Below are positions 29,915 to 38,844 of a stretch of 64,000 bases of DNA, piece after piece. Below the pieces are notes generated by a model. It worked only from the letters and a program-made list of their open reading frames with translations, was not told where the DNA came from and did no database searches. Source of the DNA: Geotalea toluenoxydans JCM 15764 (lineage in GTDB: Bacteria; Desulfobacterota; Desulfuromonadia; Geobacterales; Geobacteraceae); the NCBI RefSeq assembly GCF_001311985.1, contig NZ_BBCJ01000004.1, positions 1 through 64,000 of the forward strand. The letters run 5' to 3'. The position numbers and the translations under genes were made by a program. Every line of letters starts with the position of its first letter. The first letter of the stretch is position 1.

Positions 29915-32665
29915 ATGTTCTCTCCTGTGACCATACCGAAACGAAAACCGGGAGAAGAGTTCGATCATCGCCATCTTTTCGAGATCGGGCTTCAGCATGT
30001 GCAGCGCCTCTCACACCGGATCTGGACGGACTACAACATCCATGACCCCGGTATTACCATCCTCGAATTACTTGCCTACGCCCTTACCGATCTTTCCTAC
30101 CGTGCATCCCTTCCGGTCAAGGATCTGCTGGCGGCGCCCGCTGATAACGAGAAGAACATGCAGGGGCAGTTTTTCACCGCCAGGACTATTCTGCCGAACA
30201 GACCTCTCACCCTGCTCGATTACCGTAAGCTGCTGATTGATCTGAAAGGGGTGAGGAACGCATGGCTTGAGAAATGTCCCGTCACCTACTATGCGGACAT
30301 TGCAGCAGGTGAACTCTCCCATTCCAGACCGGCCCATCATGGGAGAGAGGTGGCGGTGCAGGGTCTCTACAATGTAATCGTGGATTTCGAATCAAACGAT
30401 CCGCAAGAACAGAAGGAAGCAGAGGAGTTGGTCAGAAAAACGCTTCATGGGAACAGAAACCTTTGTGAGGATTTCGTCTCCATAATGAAGGTTGAGACGG
30501 AAGAGTTCAATCTCTGCTGCGAAATCGAAGTTGCCCCCGACACTTCCGATGCTGGGCTGATCGAAGTCGCGGCAAAAATCCTCTTCATGGTCGAACAGTA
30601 CTTCGACCCGCCGGTCAGAAACTACTCTTTAAGCGAGATGCTGGAAAAGAAAAAGCCTGACGGCAGTCGGTTCAGGGTTGACGAGTTATTCGAAGGGCCA
30701 AGGCTTGATTGTGGTTTCATTGACGATTACGAGCTTGCCAAAGGGGCTCTGCGGGAAGAGATTCGTCTCTCCGACATCATCAGCATTGTAATGGACGTCG
30801 ATGCTGTCCGGGCGGTTCAGGAAATACTGGTCAACAGGGTCCGGAAGGGGAAGGTCGAGCCGGCGAGAAACAAGTGGGTTCTTAAGGTGAGTCAGGGAAG
30901 AAAACCGGTTCTCGGAAAAAATCGCATTGTTTTTAACCGCCGCGGGGTGCGGGTAGCTCCATCCGAGGATGCCGTACGTGCAAGACTTGCTGAGCTTCGA
31001 AAAGGGGCGATCTTGCTGGTGGAGACGAAGCGGGAAGAGGATCTGGATGTTCCACTGGGAATTTTCAGAAACCCTTCAACGTACTATTCGTTTCAGAACC
31101 ACTTTCCCCAGATCTACGGGATCAGCGAATACGGACTCGGCAGCCAGGCCGATGACAGAAGGAAGGCATCGGCGATGCAGCTGAAGGGTTACCTCCTGTT
31201 TTTCGACCAGCTGATGGCGGACTATCTTGCACAGCTGGGCCGGGTCCGCGAGCTTTTTTCGAACAAGCCCCATGTCCGGACAACTTATTTTCACCAGGTT
31301 GTTGACTCGTTTGCACAGCACGAGCGCCTCTACTCCATAAAAAGAACCATTAAGAAAACAGCCTCCGGCGAAGAGGACAAGAAAGAGAAAATAAGGAAGA
31401 TAGTCGCTTTTGTTTGTGGGACAACAGCGGACGAAGGTGCGGTCCGCGATGCGGAGAAGGCAGCTGCACGTTTCGTAAGAGGTGGCACGGGTGAAGAGGA
31501 CCACCTTCAGCGTCTCATGAATATTGCCCTCCAGAGCAGATTCGAGGATGAGGGCGTTAACATCGACAGGAGAAGCCGTTTTCTCGACCATCTCATCGCG
31601 CGCTTTGCAGAGCGTTTCACCGAATTCGCACATCTCATGTATTCCGATTTCGGAGCGAGCAGCCTCTCCATTCTCAGGTATAAATGTGAATTCCTGAAGG
31701 ATTACCCAAGGATAAGCAGTGACAGGGGGCTTGCCTACAACTACACGTTAAGCCATCCACGATCCCGGTGGGACAGCAAAAATATTTCCGGATTCGAGAG
31801 ACGCGTGGCACGGCTTCTTGGCATTCGCAATTTTACCCGCAGGAATCTTGCCGAAAGCATTCCATACGATATCTACCCGGAAATCGACGCCACCCCTGGA
31901 GACGAGTTCCGTTTCCGAATTCGCAGGAGTGCAACGAAGGGAATACTGCTCAGCAGCAGCAGGAATTTCGGGACCGAGGAGAAGGCACGGCAGGAGATGA
32001 TGCATGCGGCGCATTTTGCTCAGATCCCCTCTGCCTATGTGCGCAGCATCACCACCGACGGCAAGCACTGCTTCAAGATCGTCGACGAGCACAGGAAAGT
32101 GGTTGCAGTCAGGAAACAATCGTTTGGCAGGAAAGAGGAAATGGAACAGGCCATTGACGAATTGATTGACATCATGACTGCCAATTATGGTGGAGAAGGA
32201 ATGTATGTGGTCGAGAATATCCTTCTGCGTCCCCAGGATGGAAGCGATGATCCTTTCCTTCGAATAAACCGGTCATCAGCCGGTGACGATGTTGCATCCC
32301 TCGATCCCTACTCGTACCGGCTCCACGTGATCCTGCCGGCGTACGGGCGCCGCTTCGGCGACATGCATTTCAGGCGCTATGCCGAACAGGTAATCAGGCA
32401 GGAGACCCCGGCGCACATACTGCCGAAAATCTGCTGGATCAGCCGCGAGGATATGGAGCTTTTGCAGGAAGTCTATCAGGACTGGGTAGGCGTTAAATCG
32501 GGTGCGGATGAATCGGACCGAAGAAGCAAGCTATTCAGGTTCTTCTGTACCCTGTTTGCCGTCAAGAACATCTATCCGACTGCAACCCTGACCGGTTGTG
32601 CAAAAGGGGCACGCGAAGGGAAATTCATTTTAGATCAGACGAGTCTCGGCAAAAAGAGCGGATAA
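29915..32665 (+). CDS. large baseplate wedge protein (Pvc12/Afp12-like)
   Basis: 916 residues with an unbroken frame. It opens with FDHRHLFEIGLQHVQRLSHRIWTDYNIHDPGITILELLAYALTDLSYRA in pieces: the DYNIHDPGITILELL motif is the hallmark of this eCIS baseplate family. Further recognisable segments are GYLLFFDQLMADYLAQL and VENILLRPQDGSDDPFL, and the C-terminal HVILPAYGRRF and EQVIRQETPAHI patterns. With Pvc11 it forms the wedge heterodimer around the hub. The start lies one base after the previous stop. Confidence 0.92.
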   Translation: MFSPVTIPKRKPGEEFDHRHLFEIGLQHVQRLSHRIWTDYNIHDPGITILELLAYALTDLSYRASLPVKDLLAAPADNEKNMQGQFFTARTILPNRPLTLLDYRKLLIDLKGVRNAWLEKCPVTYYADIAAGELSHSRPAHHGREVAVQGLYNVIVDFESNDPQEQKEAEELVRKTLHGNRNLCEDFVSIMKVETEEFNLCCEIEVAPDTSDAGLIEVAAKILFMVEQYFDPPVRNYSLSEMLEKKKPDGSRFRVDELFEGPRLDCGFIDDYELAKGALREEIRLSDIISIVMDVDAVRAVQEILVNRVRKGKVEPARNKWVLKVSQGRKPVLGKNRIVFNRRGVRVAPSEDAVRARLAELRKGAILLVETKREEDLDVPLGIFRNPSTYYSFQNHFPQIYGISEYGLGSQADDRRKASAMQLKGYLLFFDQLMADYLAQLGRVRELFSNKPHVRTTYFHQVVDSFAQHERLYSIKRTIKKTASGEEDKKEKIRKIVAFVCGTTADEGAVRDAEKAAARFVRGGTGEEDHLQRLMNIALQSRFEDEGVNIDRRSRFLDHLIARFAERFTEFAHLMYSDFGASSLSILRYKCEFLKDYPRISSDRGLAYNYTLSHPRSRWDSKNISGFERRVARLLGIRNFTRRNLAESIPYDIYPEIDATPGDEFRFRIRRSATKGILLSSSRNFGTEEKARQEMMHAAHFAQIPSAYVRSITTDGKHCFKIVDEHRKVVAVRKQSFGRKEEMEQAIDELIDIMTANYGGEGMYVVENILLRPQDGSDDPFLRINRSSAGDDVASLDPYSYRLHVILPAYGRRFGDMHFRRYAEQVIRQETPAHILPKICWISREDMELLQEVYQDWVGVKSGADESDRRSKLFRFFCTLFAVKNIYPTATLTGCAKGAREGKFILDQTSLGKKSG

Positions 32666-32674
32666 GGATGTCAC

Positions 32675-35626
32675 ATGTCAAATTACATCAGCGAATGGCT
32701 TGTTCTCGGACCAATTTTCAATGTGAAACACCAGTCGTTCTCTCACCACGCCGGAGACGGGCACCCCACGGCAAAACAGATCATAAACGATATCGTTTCA
32801 CCCTTTGGCGGTATCCGCCCGCTGGACATCACCAGGTCACTGTGCGTCTCACCCCAAGAGGGTGATACGGTTCATTACCGCAGCAGTTTTTATGACATGA
32901 ACTGCACCTGGCAGCGCGCATCTTTCCATGTCAATGACTGGGAGAATCCCCATGATACGGGGGATGACATCCGTCGGCTCCATGACTTATCGAACACCTC
33001 CCTGCACGACTTTTCCGACAAGCACCACTGTCTGGCATTTTTTCTTGTCTATATCCATTCACCAGACACCCGGCACACAGAACTTTTGGTCAGAAACGAC
33101 GACTCGCTCAGGGTGTGGCTGAACGGTGAGGAGATCGATGAGCTGAAATTCGCGGGCGAGATGGAAGTGGATGTGGCGGAGAGGTCGGCGGAGGTGTGTC
33201 TCTGCAAGGGGACGAATGTTTTGCTGGCCGCCGTTGCGGAAACCCATTACGAATGGGGATTTTCGGCCAGATTTGCGAACGATGAAGGTCTGGAGTTTAC
33301 GACTGTGAAGCCTGCCGAGGAGCCGTTCCATCCCCCGGGTCGCGATGCGGTGCAGTCGCTGAAGCATATATCGGAGATGTACAGCATTTTCGAGAAGGGG
33401 CAGGTGCTCACACACGACCAGTTGAACAGCATAGCCGAATACCTGGATGACCAGACACGCCTGACACGGGTGAACCTGATCGGTGTCGGCATTCTCTGCG
33501 GGTTCGACATCTCCCTCGAAAAGACCCGCATCAAGATCGGCAAGGGGGTCGGGGTGACGACCGATGGCGACTTGGTCGTCTTCTCCGCCCCGCGCATCTT
33601 CGAGTGGTTCACCCTATTCGATGAAAGCCGGCCGCGCTACGCTCCATTCTACGGCGGCGATACGGAAAAGGGGAAGCTGATCGAACTCTACGAGCTGTTG
33701 GACGAGAGGCCGTATTGCGAAGAAGACGCCACCCCGCTTGCCAAACTCCCCAATTTTCAGAAAATGGCGGTCATCCTCTATGTGGAGAGCTACATCACCG
33801 ACAAGGACATTTGTTCCGCCACCGACTGCGACAACCTGGGGCAGGAACGGGTCAACCAGGTCAAGGTGCTGCTTGCCAACCGTGAGCAGGCGGCCTCTCT
33901 TACGATCCAACGGAGGACCCAAGAGCCGCTTCCGAAGATTCTAGCCGACCGTCCGGTTTTAAGCCCGCTGCCATTTCTTCTTGCAGGGGAGGCTGGAACA
34001 GGACTTTGGTACAAGATGCTGCATGACACTTACTGGGAAGCCTGCGAAAAGAACTGGGCCAAGTTCGACAAGTTCTGCGAATCTTTGCCCCAACTTTGCC
34101 AACCTATCGCCTTGTTCATAGAAGGTCCTTTGGAAGGTTTCTTAACAAATTGGAAAGAAATTCTGATGGGGATCCGCGACGGGTTTAAACCGGAGAAGAG
34201 TCCGGAACAGTTGAAGGCCATCGGTTTAAGTCAGGAGAAGTACCCATTGGACATTCAGTACTACCACGATTTTCTTAAAGATCTTCTGGAGTGCTGCAAC
34301 ATGCTGGGAGAGGCAGCAGTTGTAGCAAGTGCCGTGTGTGCTCCCGACTACAACCTGTTTCCAAAGCACCTGCTGGCAGGCATAACCAGCGGTAATACGG
34401 ATCGTCTTCGTACCTCCTTTCAACCGGCGGTTTGTTCCAAGGCCAAGCAGACTCTTGAGACCGCTCTTCAGCTCCTTGAAAAAATAAACAGTATGATTCG
34501 GAGTTTCAAGATCCCAGTCGTCGACTGGGTAGCAGTGACCCCGACTGGCAGGCACGGAGATTGGCTGCTGAATGAGGGGCAGACTCCTTATTACTATTCC
34601 AAAGTTGTTAGCAGTCGCCCGGGAACCGCGGTGCTTGCAGAAGCCCCTGTCTTGCAGAGGCCGTATAAATGGGAAAGGGTTATACACAAACCTGACCCGG
34701 ATCTTCTTGCCAAGTTGGAACGTGACCGCGAGTCGATGCAACACGCGGCCAACGAAAAAATTGAAAATTTAGAGAAAATTGAAATGACGGGGCTATTCGA
34801 GAAGGAAGCGACGCGGCAGGAGCCGTTAAAAGTTTCCCTCTGCGACAATTCCTTTTTCAGGATAGAAGGGCATCTTGGTCAGGATGTGGCGGTGGTCATG
34901 AGACGTCTCTTGACCCTTATCCTGTGCTACAACCTCCCCTTTGCCGTGCTGCCGGTTACTCTCAAAAACGAAATGTGGGAACCGAAAAGCAGGGAGAATG
35001 CCGTTGCTATGGCGGGTGAACGACTTGTCAAGATGATCGGCGATGCCAAGGTCGATGACAGTATCGAGATCGAGAAGCTGACGCAGGTTATAGACCAGAT
35101 ATACACGGAACTGCTTAGGGCAAAACTCAATTTCGACTCCGATCAATGGCGGGACTTCTGGATAATTTTCGACAGTATTAATTTTGCACGTGCAAGCGGT
35201 TTCAAAAAGGTCGCAGCCGAAGAGGCCAAGGAACTGTTAAGTGTCGGCCTCAGGTTTTTCCGTCGATTGACTCAAGCGCTGGGGGACAGAATGCCATTTA
35301 GAGCTCTCTTTTCCCGGGATCCCGGATTACAACACTGCGGCGGAGTGTCGCGCGGCGGCACCTTTGTCATCGTCGATTACGAAGGGACTGTCGTAGCGGA
35401 TTTTATGCTGTCCGATTATATTTCCATGACACGTTACCTAAAGACAGAAGCTTTAACTGTTGTGATAGATCAGAGAGTTACCGACGCGGCGAAGGCTGCC
35501 GGGAGACATAAACAGGTTGCCATAAAGAAGGCTGGTGTAAGAAAGACTGTGAAGGATGCGCCAAAGCCCGATGTGCCCTCTTCCCCTGCGACCCCTGTGG
35601 ATAAAGAAAATCCGCCACAGGGGTAA
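32675..35626 (+). CDS. large eCIS protein with jelly-roll-like domain, possible target-binding or baseplate part
   Basis: 983 residues, intact frame, AAGGATG upstream. Residues about 1-210 look like a PA14/carbohydrate-binding-like beta sandwich: ELLVRNDDSLRVWLNGEEIDE and KGTNVLLAAVAETHYEWGFSARF. Next comes a segment I recall from other eCIS operons (LNSIAEYLDDQTRLTRVNLIGVGILCGFDIS... GVGVTTDGDLVVF), then a long helical region, a globular domain (about residues 720-930), and a Lys/Ala/Pro-rich tail. No separate tail-fibre gene is present, so this protein may take that place, or be a structural subunit joined to a binding domain. Function is inferred only. Confidence 0.72.
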   Translation: MSNYISEWLVLGPIFNVKHQSFSHHAGDGHPTAKQIINDIVSPFGGIRPLDITRSLCVSPQEGDTVHYRSSFYDMNCTWQRASFHVNDWENPHDTGDDIRRLHDLSNTSLHDFSDKHHCLAFFLVYIHSPDTRHTELLVRNDDSLRVWLNGEEIDELKFAGEMEVDVAERSAEVCLCKGTNVLLAAVAETHYEWGFSARFANDEGLEFTTVKPAEEPFHPPGRDAVQSLKHISEMYSIFEKGQVLTHDQLNSIAEYLDDQTRLTRVNLIGVGILCGFDISLEKTRIKIGKGVGVTTDGDLVVFSAPRIFEWFTLFDESRPRYAPFYGGDTEKGKLIELYELLDERPYCEEDATPLAKLPNFQKMAVILYVESYITDKDICSATDCDNLGQERVNQVKVLLANREQAASLTIQRRTQEPLPKILADRPVLSPLPFLLAGEAGTGLWYKMLHDTYWEACEKNWAKFDKFCESLPQLCQPIALFIEGPLEGFLTNWKEILMGIRDGFKPEKSPEQLKAIGLSQEKYPLDIQYYHDFLKDLLECCNMLGEAAVVASAVCAPDYNLFPKHLLAGITSGNTDRLRTSFQPAVCSKAKQTLETALQLLEKINSMIRSFKIPVVDWVAVTPTGRHGDWLLNEGQTPYYYSKVVSSRPGTAVLAEAPVLQRPYKWERVIHKPDPDLLAKLERDRESMQHAANEKIENLEKIEMTGLFEKEATRQEPLKVSLCDNSFFRIEGHLGQDVAVVMRRLLTLILCYNLPFAVLPVTLKNEMWEPKSRENAVAMAGERLVKMIGDAKVDDSIEIEKLTQVIDQIYTELLRAKLNFDSDQWRDFWIIFDSINFARASGFKKVAAEEAKELLSVGLRFFRRLTQALGDRMPFRALFSRDPGLQHCGGVSRGGTFVIVDYEGTVVADFMLSDYISMTRYLKTEALTVVIDQRVTDAAKAAGRHKQVAIKKAGVRKTVKDAPKPDVPSSPATPVDKENPPQG

Positions 35627-35641
35627 AGGATGGACGTTTAA

Positions 35642-37501
35642 ATGCCGACATCAGCCCCTCACCGTATTCGCAAGCAGCAATGGATAGTCCGCACAGGGAC
35701 TGCCGCCGAGGCGTTCGCGCTACGGAAGTACTTGCGGGAGCAGGGGGAAGAGATTCTCTTGCCGGTCCTGCAACAAGCGTTCGACGAAGCGGCGGAAGGG
35801 GCTCATCCACTGCGGATACCGAAGATCGAGGTGAACCTGAAAATCAATGCAAAGGGGGAATGGAAGGACCTGCTTCCCCATCTGATCCTGCAGCAGGTTC
35901 GGGAGCAACTTCGCTCTCATCTTCTCCACAGGCCGAGAACTGCGGCTAAAGGTTCAGATGCGGGAATATCGCCCGGCGGGGTGAGTGCTTTTGATGGTCT
36001 CCTTCACTACCTTGAGACCGGATATCTGCCATGGGAAGAATCGGGTGTCCCTCAGTCGAAAGCGGCGGCCGCACTTCGCGCCAGCTGTCGGGATCGGTGG
36101 GCCGACCTGTTCAGCTTCATCGGGAGCAACAGGCTTGAAGCTTTCCAATTTTTTCGCCTCCTGCAGATTGTTGGGGAGGAGAATATTTATCGTCTTGCAG
36201 CGGAACTGCCGGGGGGGAAGGCAAGAGGGGGAGGGAGTGTCTCGGCCGGCGAAGTTCTGAAACTGCTCCTGGACGGCAAGGGATTCCATTTGAGCAGCCA
36301 CACGCGATTGAGGATCGGGGCGGCTGTTTTGGCGAAATGTGCGGCAGAGCCTGCCGGAGACATCATTGAGGAGCTGTGTATCGCGGTTGAAGGCACTATC
36401 GTGTCGCAGCAAGAGGCGGAGACGGTCGAGCGCTTCATCTCACGGCTACGAGTGGGTGTTTCCCGGAACGCTCCTCCTGGGATTGGTAACCCGGCCAATG
36501 CCGTCAAACACCCTTCGTCCGTCGATCCCACGGTAGGGGAAACTGCAGCAACGGTAACCGGGACTCGGCGACGCGGTTCTTTCTCCATGGAGAGACAGGG
36601 GGAGAGAGGCGCAAATGACAGCAGCCGGGAGACAGCTGTACCGGGTGCCGGCACAGAACGTCCCGGATCATTTAACGCAGGCAAGCGCCGGGAATCGTTG
36701 AAAAAGGAAACTGGGCTAACGAGAGAAAAACCGGGAACAGAGGCCACGCGGAACGTTAGGGGAAGCCTTCTTTCTGCCGTCCCCCTTGAAGATGTTGAAG
36801 ATCATGCAGCAAAAGCACAGTCTGTACCGCGTTCTCAGAGTCTCTGGACCCCCACTGGAGCGGGTGATGCGTCGGCTGTCCGGCGGGAGAAGGAGGAATC
36901 CTTTTCTGCCGGTGAGATTCCGGAGGTTTCGCCGGGAGGGGAAGAGGTCTTCTCGACAGGTGCTCTAATTCGTGCCGACAATACGTTCAGGTTGGATCTT
37001 TTCCCCTTGTCGGTGGGGCAGGCAGGATTGATCCTGCTTCATCCGTTTCTCCCCCGCTTCTTTGATGCCACCGGAATTGCCACTTCGGAAAAAGTGCTCC
37101 TGCCGTCCGAGCGGGCGCGTGCGGCCGCCCTCCTGCATTTTTGCGCGACGGGGAGCGACGAGGTGTACGAATTTGAACTCGCCCTGACGAAGATACTGCT
37201 CGGACTGGATCCCGAGGCTCCGCTGCCGGTGTGCGAGGGGCTTCTCGCTCAAAAAGAGCGGGATGAATCGGCAGCGCTGCTTCGCGCGGTGGTATCCCAC
37301 TGGAGTGCCTTGAAAAACACCTCCATCGAGGGGTTCCGCTCCGCCTTCTTGCAGCGCCGGGGGCTTTTGCGAAAGGAGGAGTACGGTTGGAGACTGAATG
37401 TGGAGCGCCGGCCTTTCGACCTTCTCCTTGAGCATCTGCCGTGGAGCATGGGGATCGTGAAACTGCCATGGATGAAAATACCGGTATACGTGGAATGGTA
37501 G
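35642..37501 (+). CDS. contractile injection system tape measure protein (Pvc14-like)
   Basis: 619 residues, intact frame. The N-terminus (HRIRKQQWIVRTGTAAEAFALRKYL) and the C-terminal block (AGLILLHPFLPRFFDATG; LLRAVVSHWSALKNTSIEGF; LLEHLPWSMGIVKLPWMKIP) match the CIS tape-measure family, which sets tube length. The middle (about residues 280-440) is low-complexity, rich in Gly, Arg, Glu and Ser, and likely variable. Its last 34 bases overlap the AAA+ gene if that begins at 37468. Confidence 0.87.
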   Translation: MPTSAPHRIRKQQWIVRTGTAAEAFALRKYLREQGEEILLPVLQQAFDEAAEGAHPLRIPKIEVNLKINAKGEWKDLLPHLILQQVREQLRSHLLHRPRTAAKGSDAGISPGGVSAFDGLLHYLETGYLPWEESGVPQSKAAAALRASCRDRWADLFSFIGSNRLEAFQFFRLLQIVGEENIYRLAAELPGGKARGGGSVSAGEVLKLLLDGKGFHLSSHTRLRIGAAVLAKCAAEPAGDIIEELCIAVEGTIVSQQEAETVERFISRLRVGVSRNAPPGIGNPANAVKHPSSVDPTVGETAATVTGTRRRGSFSMERQGERGANDSSRETAVPGAGTERPGSFNAGKRRESLKKETGLTREKPGTEATRNVRGSLLSAVPLEDVEDHAAKAQSVPRSQSLWTPTGAGDASAVRREKEESFSAGEIPEVSPGGEEVFSTGALIRADNTFRLDLFPLSVGQAGLILLHPFLPRFFDATGIATSEKVLLPSERARAAALLHFCATGSDEVYEFELALTKILLGLDPEAPLPVCEGLLAQKERDESAALLRAVVSHWSALKNTSIEGFRSAFLQRRGLLRKEEYGWRLNVERRPFDLLLEHLPWSMGIVKLPWMKIPVYVEW

Positions 37502-38844
37502 CCGCCTCCGCCGAAAACGCACAGGATCTCGCCGCCGAACTTTCCTGGTTTGCCGATGTCCTCGATGCCCGCATCCGGCTCTATTTCAACAAGGACGCCG
37601 CCTTGGGCTCGATTTTAGAGATTGCTCCCCCTGATATCTCCACCAGCAATTCTTGCTATGGAGAATTCGTGCGGCATTACGATCTTTCATTTAACGAGCG
37701 GCTGGTGCTTGTGCTCGCACTCATACCACATCTCCGTCCCCAACTCCTCGACGTCCTGTGGAGCAAAAACGAAACCACCGAGCGTGGATTTACCGAATTC
37801 GGGGGATTGCACGGGAACACGCATGGAGGATTCATTCCCTCCGGGGAGACTGCGGCCTTCATATTGGCGGGAGACGACCTGGGGACGCGATTTGAAGTGG
37901 TGAGGCTCTTCGCCGGCGACCATTTTTTTGCACGTCACAACATCCTGCATCTGTCCCCCACCTCCACATTGGAGCCGGTGCTGAGCGGCCCACTCATCAT
38001 CTCTCGCGAGCATCTTCAGTGGTTTACAACCGGTGAAGAGCGGAAACCCGCCTATAATTCGGATTTTCCGGCACGTCTGATCGAGACGCAGCTCGAATGG
38101 GACGATCTCATTCTACCGCCTGCTACGATGGAGCAGATTGAAGAGATCAGGAATTGGATTCTTCACGGACAGCGGTTGCTGGAGGAGTGGGAGATGAATA
38201 AGAAGCTCCAGCCGGGCTTTATCACTCTTTTTCACGGCCCCCCAGGCACCGGAAAGACTCTATCTGCATCATTGCTGGGGAAAAGGTGTGGCCGCGATGT
38301 TTACCGAATCGACCTGAGCATGATCGTATCGAAGTACATCGGCGAGACCGAAAAGAATATGGCGAAAGTTTTCGACATGGCCGAGCACAAGAGGTGGATT
38401 CTTTTTTTCGATGAGGCTGATGCCCTTTTCGGAAAGAGGACGCGCGTCGACGATTCCCATGACAGGTATGCGAACCAGGAGGTAAGCTTTCTTCTGCAAC
38501 GGATAGAGGAGTTTGCCGGCGTGGTCATCCTGGCCTCCAACTTGAGGACCAATATGGATGACGCTTTTGTGAGACGCTTCCAGTCGATCATCCATTTCTC
38601 CATTCCGAAACCGTCCGAACGCCTGCGGATCTGGCGGAATGCCTTTTCACCCAAGGCGGAGTTGGAGGAGAGGATGGACCTGGAGAGGATAGCGGAGAAG
38701 TACGAGTTGACGGGGGGGACGATAATGAACGTCGTTCGTTTCGCATCCCTGAAGGCAGTGAGTAAAGACAGCACAACAATACTTCTTGACGATGTGGAAG
38801 AGGGGATCCGCAGGGAATTATACAAGGAGGGCAGGGCTATCTGA
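37468..38844 (+). CDS. AAA+ ATPase of the eCIS (Pvc15/Afp15-like)
   Basis: About 458 residues. Walker A GPPGTGKTLSASLLGK, Walker B WILFFDEADALFGKRT, sensor/arginine-finger region NMDDAFVRRFQ. Upstream are a winged-helix-like N-terminal half (CYGEFVRHYDLSFNERLVLVLAL) typical of Pvc15. In PVC this ATPase is thought to help load cargo or assemble the particle. Start uncertain: ATG 37468 and ATG 37495 both lack a good ribosome-binding site; the latter overlaps the previous stop. The stop overlaps the cargo gene start by one base (TGATG), tying its expression to the cargo. Confidence 0.92.
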   Translation: MDENTGIRGMVAASAENAQDLAAELSWFADVLDARIRLYFNKDAALGSILEIAPPDISTSNSCYGEFVRHYDLSFNERLVLVLALIPHLRPQLLDVLWSKNETTERGFTEFGGLHGNTHGGFIPSGETAAFILAGDDLGTRFEVVRLFAGDHFFARHNILHLSPTSTLEPVLSGPLIISREHLQWFTTGEERKPAYNSDFPARLIETQLEWDDLILPPATMEQIEEIRNWILHGQRLLEEWEMNKKLQPGFITLFHGPPGTGKTLSASLLGKRCGRDVYRIDLSMIVSKYIGETEKNMAKVFDMAEHKRWILFFDEADALFGKRTRVDDSHDRYANQEVSFLLQRIEEFAGVVILASNLRTNMDDAFVRRFQSIIHFSIPKPSERLRIWRNAFSPKAELEERMDLERIAEKYELTGGTIMNVVRFASLKAVSKDSTTILLDDVEEGIRRELYKEGRAI

